DNA from: Clostridia bacterium
GTDB lineage: Bacteria; Bacillota; Clostridia; Christensenellales; Aristaeellaceae
NCBI GenBank assembly: GCA_017551645.1
Contig: JAFZLE010000247.1
Span: 1 to 6,944 of the forward strand
Direction: 5' to 3'
Length of the DNA stretch: 6,944 bases
This document shows, in pieces, positions 1 through 6,397 of the stretch. The notes under the pieces were generated by a model, which searched no databases, had not been told where the DNA came from, and saw nothing but the letters and a program-made list of their open reading frames with translations. The position numbers and the translations under genes were made by a program. Numbering within the stretch: the first letter of the stretch is position 1; the number at the start of each line of letters is the position of its first letter.

Positions 1-2055
1 AGGTACGTCACCAAGGAAGAAGTATACGAGATACTGGAGCGCGCCGAGCGCCACGGCTACGTGCACCAGATAACCAACATAGACGGCGAAGGCAAGATAG
101 TGGCCATATGCAACTGCGCCCCGGGGGTGTGCAACGCCCTGAGGACCAGCCAGCTCTACAACACGCCGAATATGTCGCGCTCTGCTTACCGCGCCCATGT
201 GGAAAAGGACAAGTGCGTGGCCTGCGGCAAGTGCGTGGAAGTGTGTCCCGTGGGCGCCGCCAAACTGGGGCAGAAGCTGTGCAAGAAGGACGGCAGCGAA
301 GTCACATACCCCAAGATCCAGCTGCCCGACGGGCGCAGGTGGGGCGTGGAAAAGTGGAACTACAACTACCGCGACGACGCCAAGATAAACTGCTATCCCT
401 CCGGCACCGCCCCCTGCAAGACTGCCTGCCCCGTGCACCTGTCCGTGCAGGGCTACATCAAAATGGCCTCCGAGGGCAGGTATGAGGACGCGTTAAAGCT
501 TATAAAGCAGGACAATCCCTTCCCCCTGGTGTGCGGCAGCGTGTGCAACCGCAGGTGCGAGGATGCCTGCACCCGGGGCACGGTGGATCAGCCCCTGGCC
601 ATAGACGAGATAAAGAAGTTCATCGCCTCCCTGGAGCTCGAAAGCGAAAAGCGCTTCGTTCCCCTGTGCGAAAAGCACGACGGCGGCATGTGGGGCGACG
701 AGTATAAAGTCGCGGTCATAGGTTCCGGCCCCGCAGGTCTGAGCTGCGCCTACTTCCTCAGGCGTGACGGCTACCCCGTGACCGTGTTCGAAAAGGAAGC
801 CATGCCCGGCGGCATGCTCAGGTACGGCATCCCCTCCTACCGCCTGGAAAAGGACGTGCTGGACGCGGAGATAGACGTGTTCAGGCAGATGGGCATAGAG
901 ATAAAGTGCGGCGTGGAAGTGGGCAGAGACGTCACCATACAGCAGTTGCGCGAGCAGGGCTACAAAGCGTTCTTCGTAGCTCCCGGCATGCAGGGCGGGC
1001 GTATGGCGGGCGTGCCCGGCGAGGACGCCGAAGGTGTGGAGACCGGCGTGGACTTCCTGCGCCGCCTGAACCGCGACCCCGAAAACGTGCGCCTTTCCGG
1101 CAAGACCCTGGTGGTGGGCGGCGGCAACGTGGCCATAGACGTGGCGGGCAGCGCCTTAAGGGCGGGCTCCGGCGAAGTGGTCATGCTGTGCCTGGAGCAG
1201 CCGGACGAGATGCCCGCCTCGAAAGAAGAGATCGCCGAGGCGCTCTCAGACGGCGTCATGATACAGAACGGCTGGGGACCCAAGGAAGTCTTAAAGGACG
1301 AAAACGGCCGCCTGAAAGCCGTGGTGTTCAAAAAGTGCCTGCGGGTATACGATGAGAACCATCGCTTCAGCCCCGAGTACGACGAGTACGACACCCAGAC
1401 CATCGAGTGCGACAACCTGCTTCTGTCCATCGGCCAGGCGGCCAGATGGGGCGATATGCTCAAAGGCACCAAGGCGGTCATAAAGCCCAACGGCACCGTG
1501 GAAGCCGATCCCCTCACCCGCCAGACCGCCGAAAGCGACATATTCGTGGGCGGCGACGTGTTCACCGGCGCCAGGTTCGCCATAGACGCCATCGCGGGCG
1601 GGCGGGAAGGCGCGGTGTCCATAAACCGCTACGTGCATCCCGGAAACCGCCTGGACCTGGCCAGGGACCGCAGGGAGTTCGTGGAACTGGACAAGAACGA
1701 CATACTCGACCCCGCCTCCATGGAGAGCTTCGACAGCGCGCCCCGGCAGCTGCCCGGGCGCAGGGCGGGCGTGGCAAAAGATACGTTCAGGGACCTCAGG
1801 CTGACCCTTACCGAAGACCAGGTCAAAGCCGAGGCAAAGCGCTGCCTGGGCTGCGGCGCCACCACCGTGGATACCAACCGCTGCATAGGCTGCGGCCTGT
1901 GCACTACCAGGTGTGAGTTCGACGCCATACACCTGACCCGGGACAACCCCAAAGCCAGCGACATGTGCCGCGCCGAGGACAAGGTCAAAAAGCTGCTGCC
2001 CTACGTGATCAAGCGGGGCGTAAAGATCGCCCTGGGCATCACGGGCGACAAATAA
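1..2055 (+). CDS. FAD-dependent NAD(P)H oxidoreductase, GltD-like, with multiple [4Fe-4S] cluster regions (5' end missing)
   Basis: The frame is open from base 1 to the TAA at 2053-2055, giving 684 visible residues. The start lies upstream. The GTG at 61 is not the start: it has no Shine-Dalgarno and coding sequence of the same character precedes it. Domains in order, counted from base 1: a short cysteine motif (C37, C39, C44); a ferredoxin cluster CxxCxxCxxxCP (C72, C75, C78, C82); a GltD/dihydropyrimidine-dehydrogenase-type Fe-S helical domain (C131, C139, C143, C178, C182, C186, C190); an FAD Rossmann motif GSGPAG at 241-246 with acidic E264; the GGMLRYGIP segment at 270-278; an NAD(P)H-binding GGGNVA at 373-378; a second FAD motif GGD at 517-519; and a C-terminal CLGC (615, 618) plus CIGCGLCTTRC (628-638). 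The family moves electrons between NAD(P)H, FAD and Fe-S clusters in the cytosol. The partner is not visible, and no glutamate synthase large-subunit gene follows, so a true GltBD role is unlikely. hypB follows after 15 bp, hinting at a link to hydrogen or other nickel-enzyme metabolism (inference). Confidence 0.92.
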   Translation, partial: RYVTKEEVYEILERAERHGYVHQITNIDGEGKIVAICNCAPGVCNALRTSQLYNTPNMSRSAYRAHVEKDKCVACGKCVEVCPVGAAKLGQKLCKKDGSEVTYPKIQLPDGRRWGVEKWNYNYRDDAKINCYPSGTAPCKTACPVHLSVQGYIKMASEGRYEDALKLIKQDNPFPLVCGSVCNRRCEDACTRGTVDQPLAIDEIKKFIASLELESEKRFVPLCEKHDGGMWGDEYKVAVIGSGPAGLSCAYFLRRDGYPVTVFEKEAMPGGMLRYGIPSYRLEKDVLDAEIDVFRQMGIEIKCGVEVGRDVTIQQLREQGYKAFFVAPGMQGGRMAGVPGEDAEGVETGVDFLRRLNRDPENVRLSGKTLVVGGGNVAIDVAGSALRAGSGEVVMLCLEQPDEMPASKEEIAEALSDGVMIQNGWGPKEVLKDENGRLKAVVFKKCLRVYDENHRFSPEYDEYDTQTIECDNLLLSIGQAARWGDMLKGTKAVIKPNGTVEADPLTRQTAESDIFVGGDVFTGARFAIDAIAGGREGAVSINRYVHPGNRLDLARDRREFVELDKNDILDPASMESFDSAPRQLPGRRAGVAKDTFRDLRLTLTEDQVKAEAKRCLGCGATTVDTNRCIGCGLCTTRCEFDAIHLTRDNPKASDMCRAEDKVKKLLPYVIKRGVKIALGITGDK

Positions 2056-2064
2056 CCCTGCATT

Positions 2065-2068
2065 GGAG
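2065..2068 (+). promoter_or_regulatory. Ribosome binding site of the hypB-like gene, bearing on start choice
   Basis: GGAG lies in the 15 bp gap after the oxidoreductase stop. Two ATG codons follow in tandem at 2071 and 2074. Spacing is only 2 nt to the first and 5 nt to the second, so initiation at 2074 (one residue shorter) fits the usual spacing better. Confidence 0.6.
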
Positions 2069-2070
2069 AC

Positions 2071-2748
2071 ATGATGGACATACCCGTTTTAGACGTGCGC
2101 GCGGGGATCGAGGCGGAAAACGCCGCCCGCGCCGAAAAGGTCCGCGCTTTTCTTAAGGAAAAGAGCGTGTTCCTGATAAACCTCATGGCTTCCCCCGGAG
2201 CGGGCAAGACCACCCTGCTGTGCCGCCTTATCGACCTGCTCAGAGCCGATTTTTCCATCGGCGTCATGGAAGCGGACGTGGACAGCGACGTGGACGCCCG
2301 CGCGGCGGCGCTCCGCGGCGCGAAAGCGGTGCAGCTGCACACCGGGGGCATGTGCCACATGGACGCGAAAATGACCCTGGAAGGACTGCTCGCCTTCGGG
2401 AACGATATTCCCGAACTGATCTTTCTCGAAAACGTGGGCAACATGGTGTGCCCCGCGGAGTTCGATACCGGCGCGCAGCTGAAGATAATGCTCCTGAGCG
2501 TGCCCGAAGGGGATGACAAGCCGCTCAAATACCCGCTGATGTTCCAAGTGAGCGACCTGCTGGGCGTCACCAAACTGGATACCCTGCCCGCGTTCGACTT
2601 CAGTTTTGAAAGGCTTAGAGCCAACCTTGCGGATATAAACCCGTCACTGCCCGTGTTCCCCATCTCCCGCGACAGCGGCGAAGGGCTGGAACAGCTGGCA
2701 AACGAGATCAGGAGGCGCGTATGTTCGACCATCCCGAAAACCTGTTGA
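2071..2748 (+). CDS. hypB: HypB-like nickel-incorporation GTPase (hydrogenase maturation factor family)
   Basis: The 225-residue protein is a SIMIBI-class GTPase of the HypB family, which delivers nickel to [NiFe]-hydrogenase large subunits, usually with HypA; some relatives serve urease or other nickel enzymes. Visible motifs: P-loop SPGAGKTT at 41-48; the HypB metal-site motif TGGMCHMDA with C95 and H96; ENVGN at 120-124 followed by C127 in VCPAEFD; and EGDDKPLKYP at 146-155, all diagnostic for HypB. C95, H96 and C127 correspond to the metal ligands known in the E. coli G domain. The N-terminal CxxCGC nickel motif and His-rich stretch of some HypB proteins are absent, as in many shorter forms. 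The guanine-specificity motif reads TKLD (167-170) rather than NKxD, and the SAxTG-like loop reads SRDSG (199-203). The start may be 2071 or 2074. The 3' end overlaps the next gene by 28 bp. No hydrogenase structural gene or hypA is in view, so the client enzyme is unknown. Confidence 0.9.
   Translation: MMDIPVLDVRAGIEAENAARAEKVRAFLKEKSVFLINLMASPGAGKTTLLCRLIDLLRADFSIGVMEADVDSDVDARAAALRGAKAVQLHTGGMCHMDAKMTLEGLLAFGNDIPELIFLENVGNMVCPAEFDTGAQLKIMLLSVPEGDDKPLKYPLMFQVSDLLGVTKLDTLPAFDFSFERLRANLADINPSLPVFPISRDSGEGLEQLANEIRRRVCSTIPKTC
2711..2715 (+). promoter_or_regulatory. Shine-Dalgarno inside hypB for the overlapping transglutaminase-like gene
   Basis: A strong GGAGG sits within the last codons of the hypB-like gene, 5 nt before the ATG at 2721. 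It fixes the start of the next gene inside hypB and implies translational coupling of the two proteins. Confidence 0.75.
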
Positions 2749-4091
2749 TCCCCCTGCCGGAAGACGTACTCAGAGCCAAGCACGCCGGCGAGTTCGAGCT
2801 GTGCCTGCGCCTGATAGACCGGAAACTGGCTTCCCCCCGCACCAGCGAGATGCTCAAAGCGCGGCTGGAATACGAGAAGCAGACCCTGCCCCGGCTGATA
2901 AAACGCTATCCCTACGACCGGGAAAAGGCTCTGGAGGTGGCAAAAAAGCGCATAAGCGGCTTTACCGAAGAGGAGCTGGACGAGGCAGAGCTGGAAGGCC
3001 AGGTGGACTATATATTCGTTAAGGGCGAAAAGCGCTATGTGACCCACTTCGCGGGTTCGCTGCTCAAGTTCCATCCGGAGTGGAAAGACCGCGAGCTCGC
3101 TCCTTCCAAAAAGGACTCCCCCGACCTGGACGAGTTCATTTCCGGCATCAAACGGGAAAAGGAGATCGCCTACCGTTTCTCCGTGACCTCCTCCCTTAAG
3201 GTGGAGGACGCGGCGTTCGAGTCGGGCGAGACCTACACCGTGCACATACCCGTGCCCGCGCCTTCCGCCCAGCAGGCGGCCGGCGACATAGCCATAAACG
3301 CGGACGCGGACGGGATCATCGCCCCCGCCGATGCCTGCCACAGGACGGTATGCTACAAGCGTACGCTGGACGAAAACGCCCCCTTTGACGTGAGCTTCAC
3401 CTACACCTCGCGCCTGCGTTATGTACGCCCCTTCGAGGACGTGCCGCATGTGGTGTACCCCGACGTGCCCGCGCCGGTAAACGAGGACCTGGAGCAGCAG
3501 TACCCCCACATAGTATTCACGCCCTATCTCACCAACCTGGCCAGACAAATAGCGGGGAACGAGACCCGTCCTTTGTACCTGGCCCGGCGGGTGTACGACT
3601 ATATCACCACCCACGTGCGCTACAGTTTCATGCGCAGCTACAGTCTGATAGAGAACCATTCCCAGTACGCCGCCGTGAACTACAAAGGCGACTGCGGCAT
3701 ACAGGCGGTGCTGTTCATCACCCTGTGCCGGATACTTGGCATACCCGCCCGCTGGCAGAGCGGCCTTACCATAGGCTACGGGACCACTGGCAACCACGAC
3801 TGGGCCATGTTCTATACCCGGGAGTTCGGCTGGCTGTTCGCGGACGCCTCCTTCGGCGGCGGCGCGAGGCGCAGCGGCAGGCAGGAGCGCTGGAACTACT
3901 ATTTCGGCAACCTGGACCCCTTCCGCATGGTGGCGAACCGCGCCTATTACAAGGATTTCGACCCGCCCAAGCATTTCCTGCGCTACGACCCCTGCGACAG
4001 CCAGGACGGCGAAGTCGAGACCACAAAGCGCGGGCTGGACAACCTGGAGTACGACAAGACCGACACGGTCACCGAATTTATAAAACTGTAG
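2721..4091 (+). CDS. Transglutaminase-like superfamily protein, predicted cytosolic
   Basis: This 456-residue protein has three visible parts. Residues 1-150 are charged and probably helical, rich in Lys, Arg and Glu. Residues about 150-240 look beta-rich, like the domain that often precedes a transglutaminase core. Residues about 260-390 form the core. The papain-like triad is intact: Cys325 in KGDCGIQAV, His359 in GNHDWAMFY and Asp375 in FADASFGG, with the family segments TLCRILGIPARWQSG (335-349) and FGWLF. Members act as peptidases, transglutaminases or amidases; the reaction here cannot be told from sequence. There is no signal peptide or membrane segment, so it should stay in the cytosol, whereas many bacterial relatives are exported. 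Its start, set by GGAGG at 2711-2715, lies 28 bp inside hypB, so the two are probably translated together. Its stop is 9 bp before the HAD gene. Family assignment is firm; substrate is unknown. Confidence 0.88.
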   Translation: MFDHPENLLIPLPEDVLRAKHAGEFELCLRLIDRKLASPRTSEMLKARLEYEKQTLPRLIKRYPYDREKALEVAKKRISGFTEEELDEAELEGQVDYIFVKGEKRYVTHFAGSLLKFHPEWKDRELAPSKKDSPDLDEFISGIKREKEIAYRFSVTSSLKVEDAAFESGETYTVHIPVPAPSAQQAAGDIAINADADGIIAPADACHRTVCYKRTLDENAPFDVSFTYTSRLRYVRPFEDVPHVVYPDVPAPVNEDLEQQYPHIVFTPYLTNLARQIAGNETRPLYLARRVYDYITTHVRYSFMRSYSLIENHSQYAAVNYKGDCGIQAVLFITLCRILGIPARWQSGLTIGYGTTGNHDWAMFYTREFGWLFADASFGGGARRSGRQERWNYYFGNLDPFRMVANRAYYKDFDPPKHFLRYDPCDSQDGEVETTKRGLDNLEYDKTDTVTEFIKL

Positions 4092-4095
4092 GGAG
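4091..4095 (+). promoter_or_regulatory. Shine-Dalgarno of the HAD phosphatase gene
   Basis: GGGAG begins on the last base of the preceding TAG stop codon and lies 5 nt before the ATG at 4101. It supports that start and close coupling with the transglutaminase-like gene. Confidence 0.7.
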
Positions 4096-4100
4096 ATACT

Positions 4101-4907
4101 ATGCGCTTCAAGCTTATCGCCGTGGACATAGACGGCACGCTGCTCAACCCCCGGCGGGAACTGGAGGAGGAAACGGTAACAGCCGCCCGTGACTGCATGG
4201 ACAGGGGCGCTTACTTTGTGCTGTCCTCCGGGCGCATGCCTCCCGCGCTGCGCGGCATCGCCGAAAAACTGGGCGTCAACGCCCCCGCGGTGTGCTATAA
4301 CGGCGGCGCGGTGGTGGACCTGTTAAGCGGCAGGGTGCTGTACCAGACGCCCGTGGAGATCGATCTTGCCAGAGAGATAGCACTGGAGGCGGAAAAGCTG
4401 GGGCTGTACCTGCACGCGTTCATAGAAGGCAGCTACGTGGCGCCCTACTACTGCTCCCTCACCCGGGGCTACGAGGAACTGTGCGGGGTAAAGGCCCGTA
4501 TAACCGGCAAGCCCATCTCCCAGAGCCTTACCGAAGCGCCCATGAAGCTGCTGATACTGGACAGCCCGGAAGGCGCCGCGAAAGCCCTGCCCGTGCTCAA
4601 GCAGAAATTCGAGGGCCGCGCCACCATAATGCAGAGCCAGAAGCACATGATAGAATGCGTGGGCATCGAGACCTCCAAGGCGGGCGCGCTGGAGTATTTA
4701 AGAAACTCCCTGGGCGTTTCCCCGGACGAGACCTGCGCCTTCGGCGACGGCCAGAACGACCTGGACATGCTTATGTGGGCGAAGTATCCCTTCGTCATGG
4801 AAAACGCGCCAGACAGCGTAAAAAACCACTCCCCCCGCTTCGTCGTCTGCCCGCCCAACACGGACAAAGGCGTAGCCCGCACCCTTATGAAGGAGCTTGA
4901 ATCATGA
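4101..4907 (+). CDS. Cof-type HAD-superfamily phosphatase
   Basis: The 268-residue length is typical of Cof/YidA-type (class IIB) HAD hydrolases. All four motifs are present: motif I DIDGT with nucleophile Asp9 and acid/base Asp11; motif II Ser42 in VLSSGR; motif III Lys193 in ETSKAG; and motif IV GDGQND with Asp216 and Asp220, which bind magnesium. The region between motifs II and III (about 85-185) is the C2-type cap that sets substrate choice. The family dephosphorylates small cytosolic phosphates, commonly sugar phosphates, flavin or cofactor phosphates; the substrate cannot be assigned. Its stop overlaps the hprK start as ATGA, so it is translationally coupled to hprK. That placement suggests, without proving, a role in sugar-phosphate metabolism. 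Confidence 0.93.
   Translation: MRFKLIAVDIDGTLLNPRRELEEETVTAARDCMDRGAYFVLSSGRMPPALRGIAEKLGVNAPAVCYNGGAVVDLLSGRVLYQTPVEIDLAREIALEAEKLGLYLHAFIEGSYVAPYYCSLTRGYEELCGVKARITGKPISQSLTEAPMKLLILDSPEGAAKALPVLKQKFEGRATIMQSQKHMIECVGIETSKAGALEYLRNSLGVSPDETCAFGDGQNDLDMLMWAKYPFVMENAPDSVKNHSPRFVVCPPNTDKGVARTLMKELES
4891..4895 (+). promoter_or_regulatory. Shine-Dalgarno of hprK, inside the HAD gene
   Basis: AGGAG lies in the last codons of the HAD phosphatase gene, 8 nt before the hprK ATG at 4904. That ATG shares four bases (ATGA) with the HAD stop codon. Confidence 0.7.
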
Positions 4908-5818
4908 TCAGGGAAGCCGATCTCGTTTCCGCGTTAAAACTGGACATAATCGTGCCCAGCGCCACGGGGGAGCTGCCCATAAACGAGGCGAACATCTGCC
5001 GCCCCGGCCTGCAGCTCACCGGCTACTGGGACTTTTTCGCCTTTGAGCGTCCCCAGCTGTTCGGCAAGGTGGAAATGGCGTACCTGGACACCCTGGACGA
5101 AGCGACCCTGGGCGCGCGGCTCAACACGTTCTTCTCCTTCGCCCTGCCCTGCGTGATTGTGTGCCGGGGGCATTCCATCCCCCCCATAATGATGGAGCTG
5201 GCGAAAAAGCGCTCCATACCCGTGTACCGCACCAGCGAGATCACCGTCAAGCTGGAGATGGACATAATCAACTACTTAAGGGACGCGCTGGCGCCCACCA
5301 TCACCATGCACGGCGTGCTGGTGGACGTGTACGGCGTGGGCCTGCTTTTGACCGGCAAAAGCGGCGTAGGCAAGAGCGAGAGCGCGCTGGAACTGGTCAA
5401 GCGCGGGCACAGGCTGGTAGCGGACGACGTGGTGGAGATAAAAAAGGTAAATGAGACCCGCCTAAGCGGCACCGCCCCCGAAGCCATCCGCCATTTGATG
5501 GAGATCCGCGGCATAGGGCTCATAGACATATACACCATGTACGGCGTGGCCAGCGTGATCCGCTCCAAGTCCATAGACCTGGTGGTGCACATGGAACTGT
5601 GGCAGGAGGGTTCCTCCTATGAGCGGCTGGGCATGAGCACCCAGACCAAGGAGATACTGGGCGTAAAGGTGCCTTACCTGCTGCTTCCCATACACCCCGG
5701 GCGCAACATCGCCATAGTGCTGGAAGTGGCCGCCCGCAACCTGCGCCTCAAGCAGATGGGCTTTTCCGCCGCGGACGTGCTTCTGAGCCGCCAGGAAAAA
5801 CTGGCGGGAAAGGAATAA
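4904..5818 (+). CDS. hprK: HPr kinase/phosphorylase
   Basis: HprK phosphorylates and dephosphorylates the regulatory serine (Ser46) of the phosphocarrier HPr or its paralog Crh, and so controls CcpA-dependent catabolite repression and PTS uptake in Bacillota. At 304 residues it has the usual length. The N-terminal domain (1-125) shows RPGLQLTGY at 33-41 and CRGHSIPP at 87-94. The kinase domain shows the catalytic His136 in MHGVLVDVYG, Walker A GKSGVGKS at 151-158, LVADD with Asp174 and Asp175 at 171-175, and the family signature LMEIRGIGLIDI at 198-209. The C-terminal segment has LPIHPGRN at 261-268 and the closing helix. No key residue is missing. The start is fixed by AGGAG at 4891-4895. 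In many Bacillota hprK neighbours lgt, or murB, rapZ, yvcK and whiA; here its neighbours are a HAD phosphatase (4 bp overlap) and a DUF2284 gene (1 bp gap). Confidence 0.97.
   Translation: MIREADLVSALKLDIIVPSATGELPINEANICRPGLQLTGYWDFFAFERPQLFGKVEMAYLDTLDEATLGARLNTFFSFALPCVIVCRGHSIPPIMMELAKKRSIPVYRTSEITVKLEMDIINYLRDALAPTITMHGVLVDVYGVGLLLTGKSGVGKSESALELVKRGHRLVADDVVEIKKVNETRLSGTAPEAIRHLMEIRGIGLIDIYTMYGVASVIRSKSIDLVVHMELWQEGSSYERLGMSTQTKEILGVKVPYLLLPIHPGRNIAIVLEVAARNLRLKQMGFSAADVLLSRQEKLAGKE
5810..5814 (+). promoter_or_regulatory. Shine-Dalgarno of the DUF2284 gene, inside the hprK 3' end
   Basis: AAGGA overlaps the last codons of hprK and is 5 nt before the ATG at 5820. Only one base separates the hprK stop from this ATG. 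Confidence 0.6.
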
Positions 5819-5819
5819 T

Positions 5820-6377
5820 ATGGACCTGCGCGAGCAAATAAAGGAAGCAGCGCTTAAACTGGGCGCTTACGAGTGCGGCTTTGCCCCCACAAGCGAGATA
5901 CGCGTGTCCCCCATGGTGCGGCAGCTTTGTGAAAAGAACGCCTGCGGCGCCTACAACAAAAGCTGGGCGTGCCCTCCCGGAGTGGGCCCCATAGACGAGT
6001 GCGAAGCGCGGATGAAGGCCTACACCACCGTGTTCATGTTCTCCACCCGCCACGAATTGGAAGATTCCTACGATTTCGAGGGCATGATGGCGGGCAAGGA
6101 CGCCCATGCCGCCGTGGAGCCCGGCATATACCTGATGCTCAGGGAAAAACTGGGCGACGACCTGCTTATACTCTCCACCGAAGGCTGCAAAAGATGCAAA
6201 AAGTGCACCTATCCGGACGCGCCCTGCCGCTTTCCGGAGAGCCTGCATCCTTCCATAGAGAGCCACGGCGTGGAGGTGAACGTGCTGGCGGGGTCCTGCG
6301 GCATACGCTACCACAACGGCAAAAACACCGTCACGTACCACAGCTGTGTATTCTTTAACGAACCAAGCGAAAACTGA
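5820..6377 (+). CDS. DUF2284 putative metal-binding protein
   Basis: This 185-residue protein resembles the DUF2284 family of predicted metal-binding proteins found mainly in anaerobes; no reaction is established for it to my knowledge. It has 11 cysteines: C19, C37, C42, C51, C61, C123, C126, C129, C136, C160 and C176. The recognisable parts are NKSWACPPGVG at 46-56, the cluster GCKRCKKCTYPDAPC at 122-136, with ligands spaced like an Fe-S site, and the end segment AGSCGIRYHNG at 157-167 with VTYHSC at 171-176. The WxCPP and CxxCxxC patterns make an Fe-S cluster the most likely metal (inference). There is no signal peptide or membrane segment. The gene follows hprK by 1 bp and precedes the ROK kinase by 20 bp, so it is almost certainly co-expressed with both, but nothing in the sequence ties it to sugar control. 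Confidence 0.85.
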   Translation: MDLREQIKEAALKLGAYECGFAPTSEIRVSPMVRQLCEKNACGAYNKSWACPPGVGPIDECEARMKAYTTVFMFSTRHELEDSYDFEGMMAGKDAHAAVEPGIYLMLREKLGDDLLILSTEGCKRCKKCTYPDAPCRFPESLHPSIESHGVEVNVLAGSCGIRYHNGKNTVTYHSCVFFNEPSEN

Positions 6378-6385
6378 TATATAGC

Positions 6386-6390
6386 GGAGG
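6386..6390 (+). promoter_or_regulatory. Shine-Dalgarno of the ROK kinase gene
   Basis: GGAGG in the 20 bp gap after the DUF2284 gene, 7 nt before the ATG at 6398. This is the strongest ribosome binding site in the window by match and spacing. Confidence 0.8.
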
Positions 6391-6397
6391 AAAGATC

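Noticed and set aside
61..63. GTG as the start of the first gene
   Set aside because: The frame stays open to base 1 with protein-like sequence and no Shine-Dalgarno before the GTG, so the gene begins outside the window.
2296..2332. GC-rich near-palindromic run that could form a hairpin
   Set aside because: It is inside the hypB coding frame, encodes an Ala/Arg-rich segment, lacks a U-tract and pairs imperfectly.
2001..3974. Very long open frame on the minus strand (657 codons) covering hypB and most of the transglutaminase-like gene
   Set aside because: The plus strand has two well-supported gene families here. The antisense product is low-complexity, rich in Val, Gly, His and Arg, with no recognisable motif, as expected of a shadow frame opposite GC-rich codons.
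3725..4192. Plus-strand frame spanning the transglutaminase/HAD junction
   Set aside because: It is Arg- and Pro-rich, lies out of frame with two genes that have intact catalytic motifs, and has no ribosome binding site.
488..5280. TTA leucine codons almost always followed by A (7 of the 8 noticed)
   Set aside because: The sample is too small, and A-starting codons such as AAG, AGG and AGC are common. It cannot be told from chance by eye.
6371..6397. TATATA-like stretch before the ROK kinase as a promoter -10 box
   Set aside because: The gap is only 20 bp and no matching -35 element at proper spacing stands out. The strong GGAGG explains the gap.
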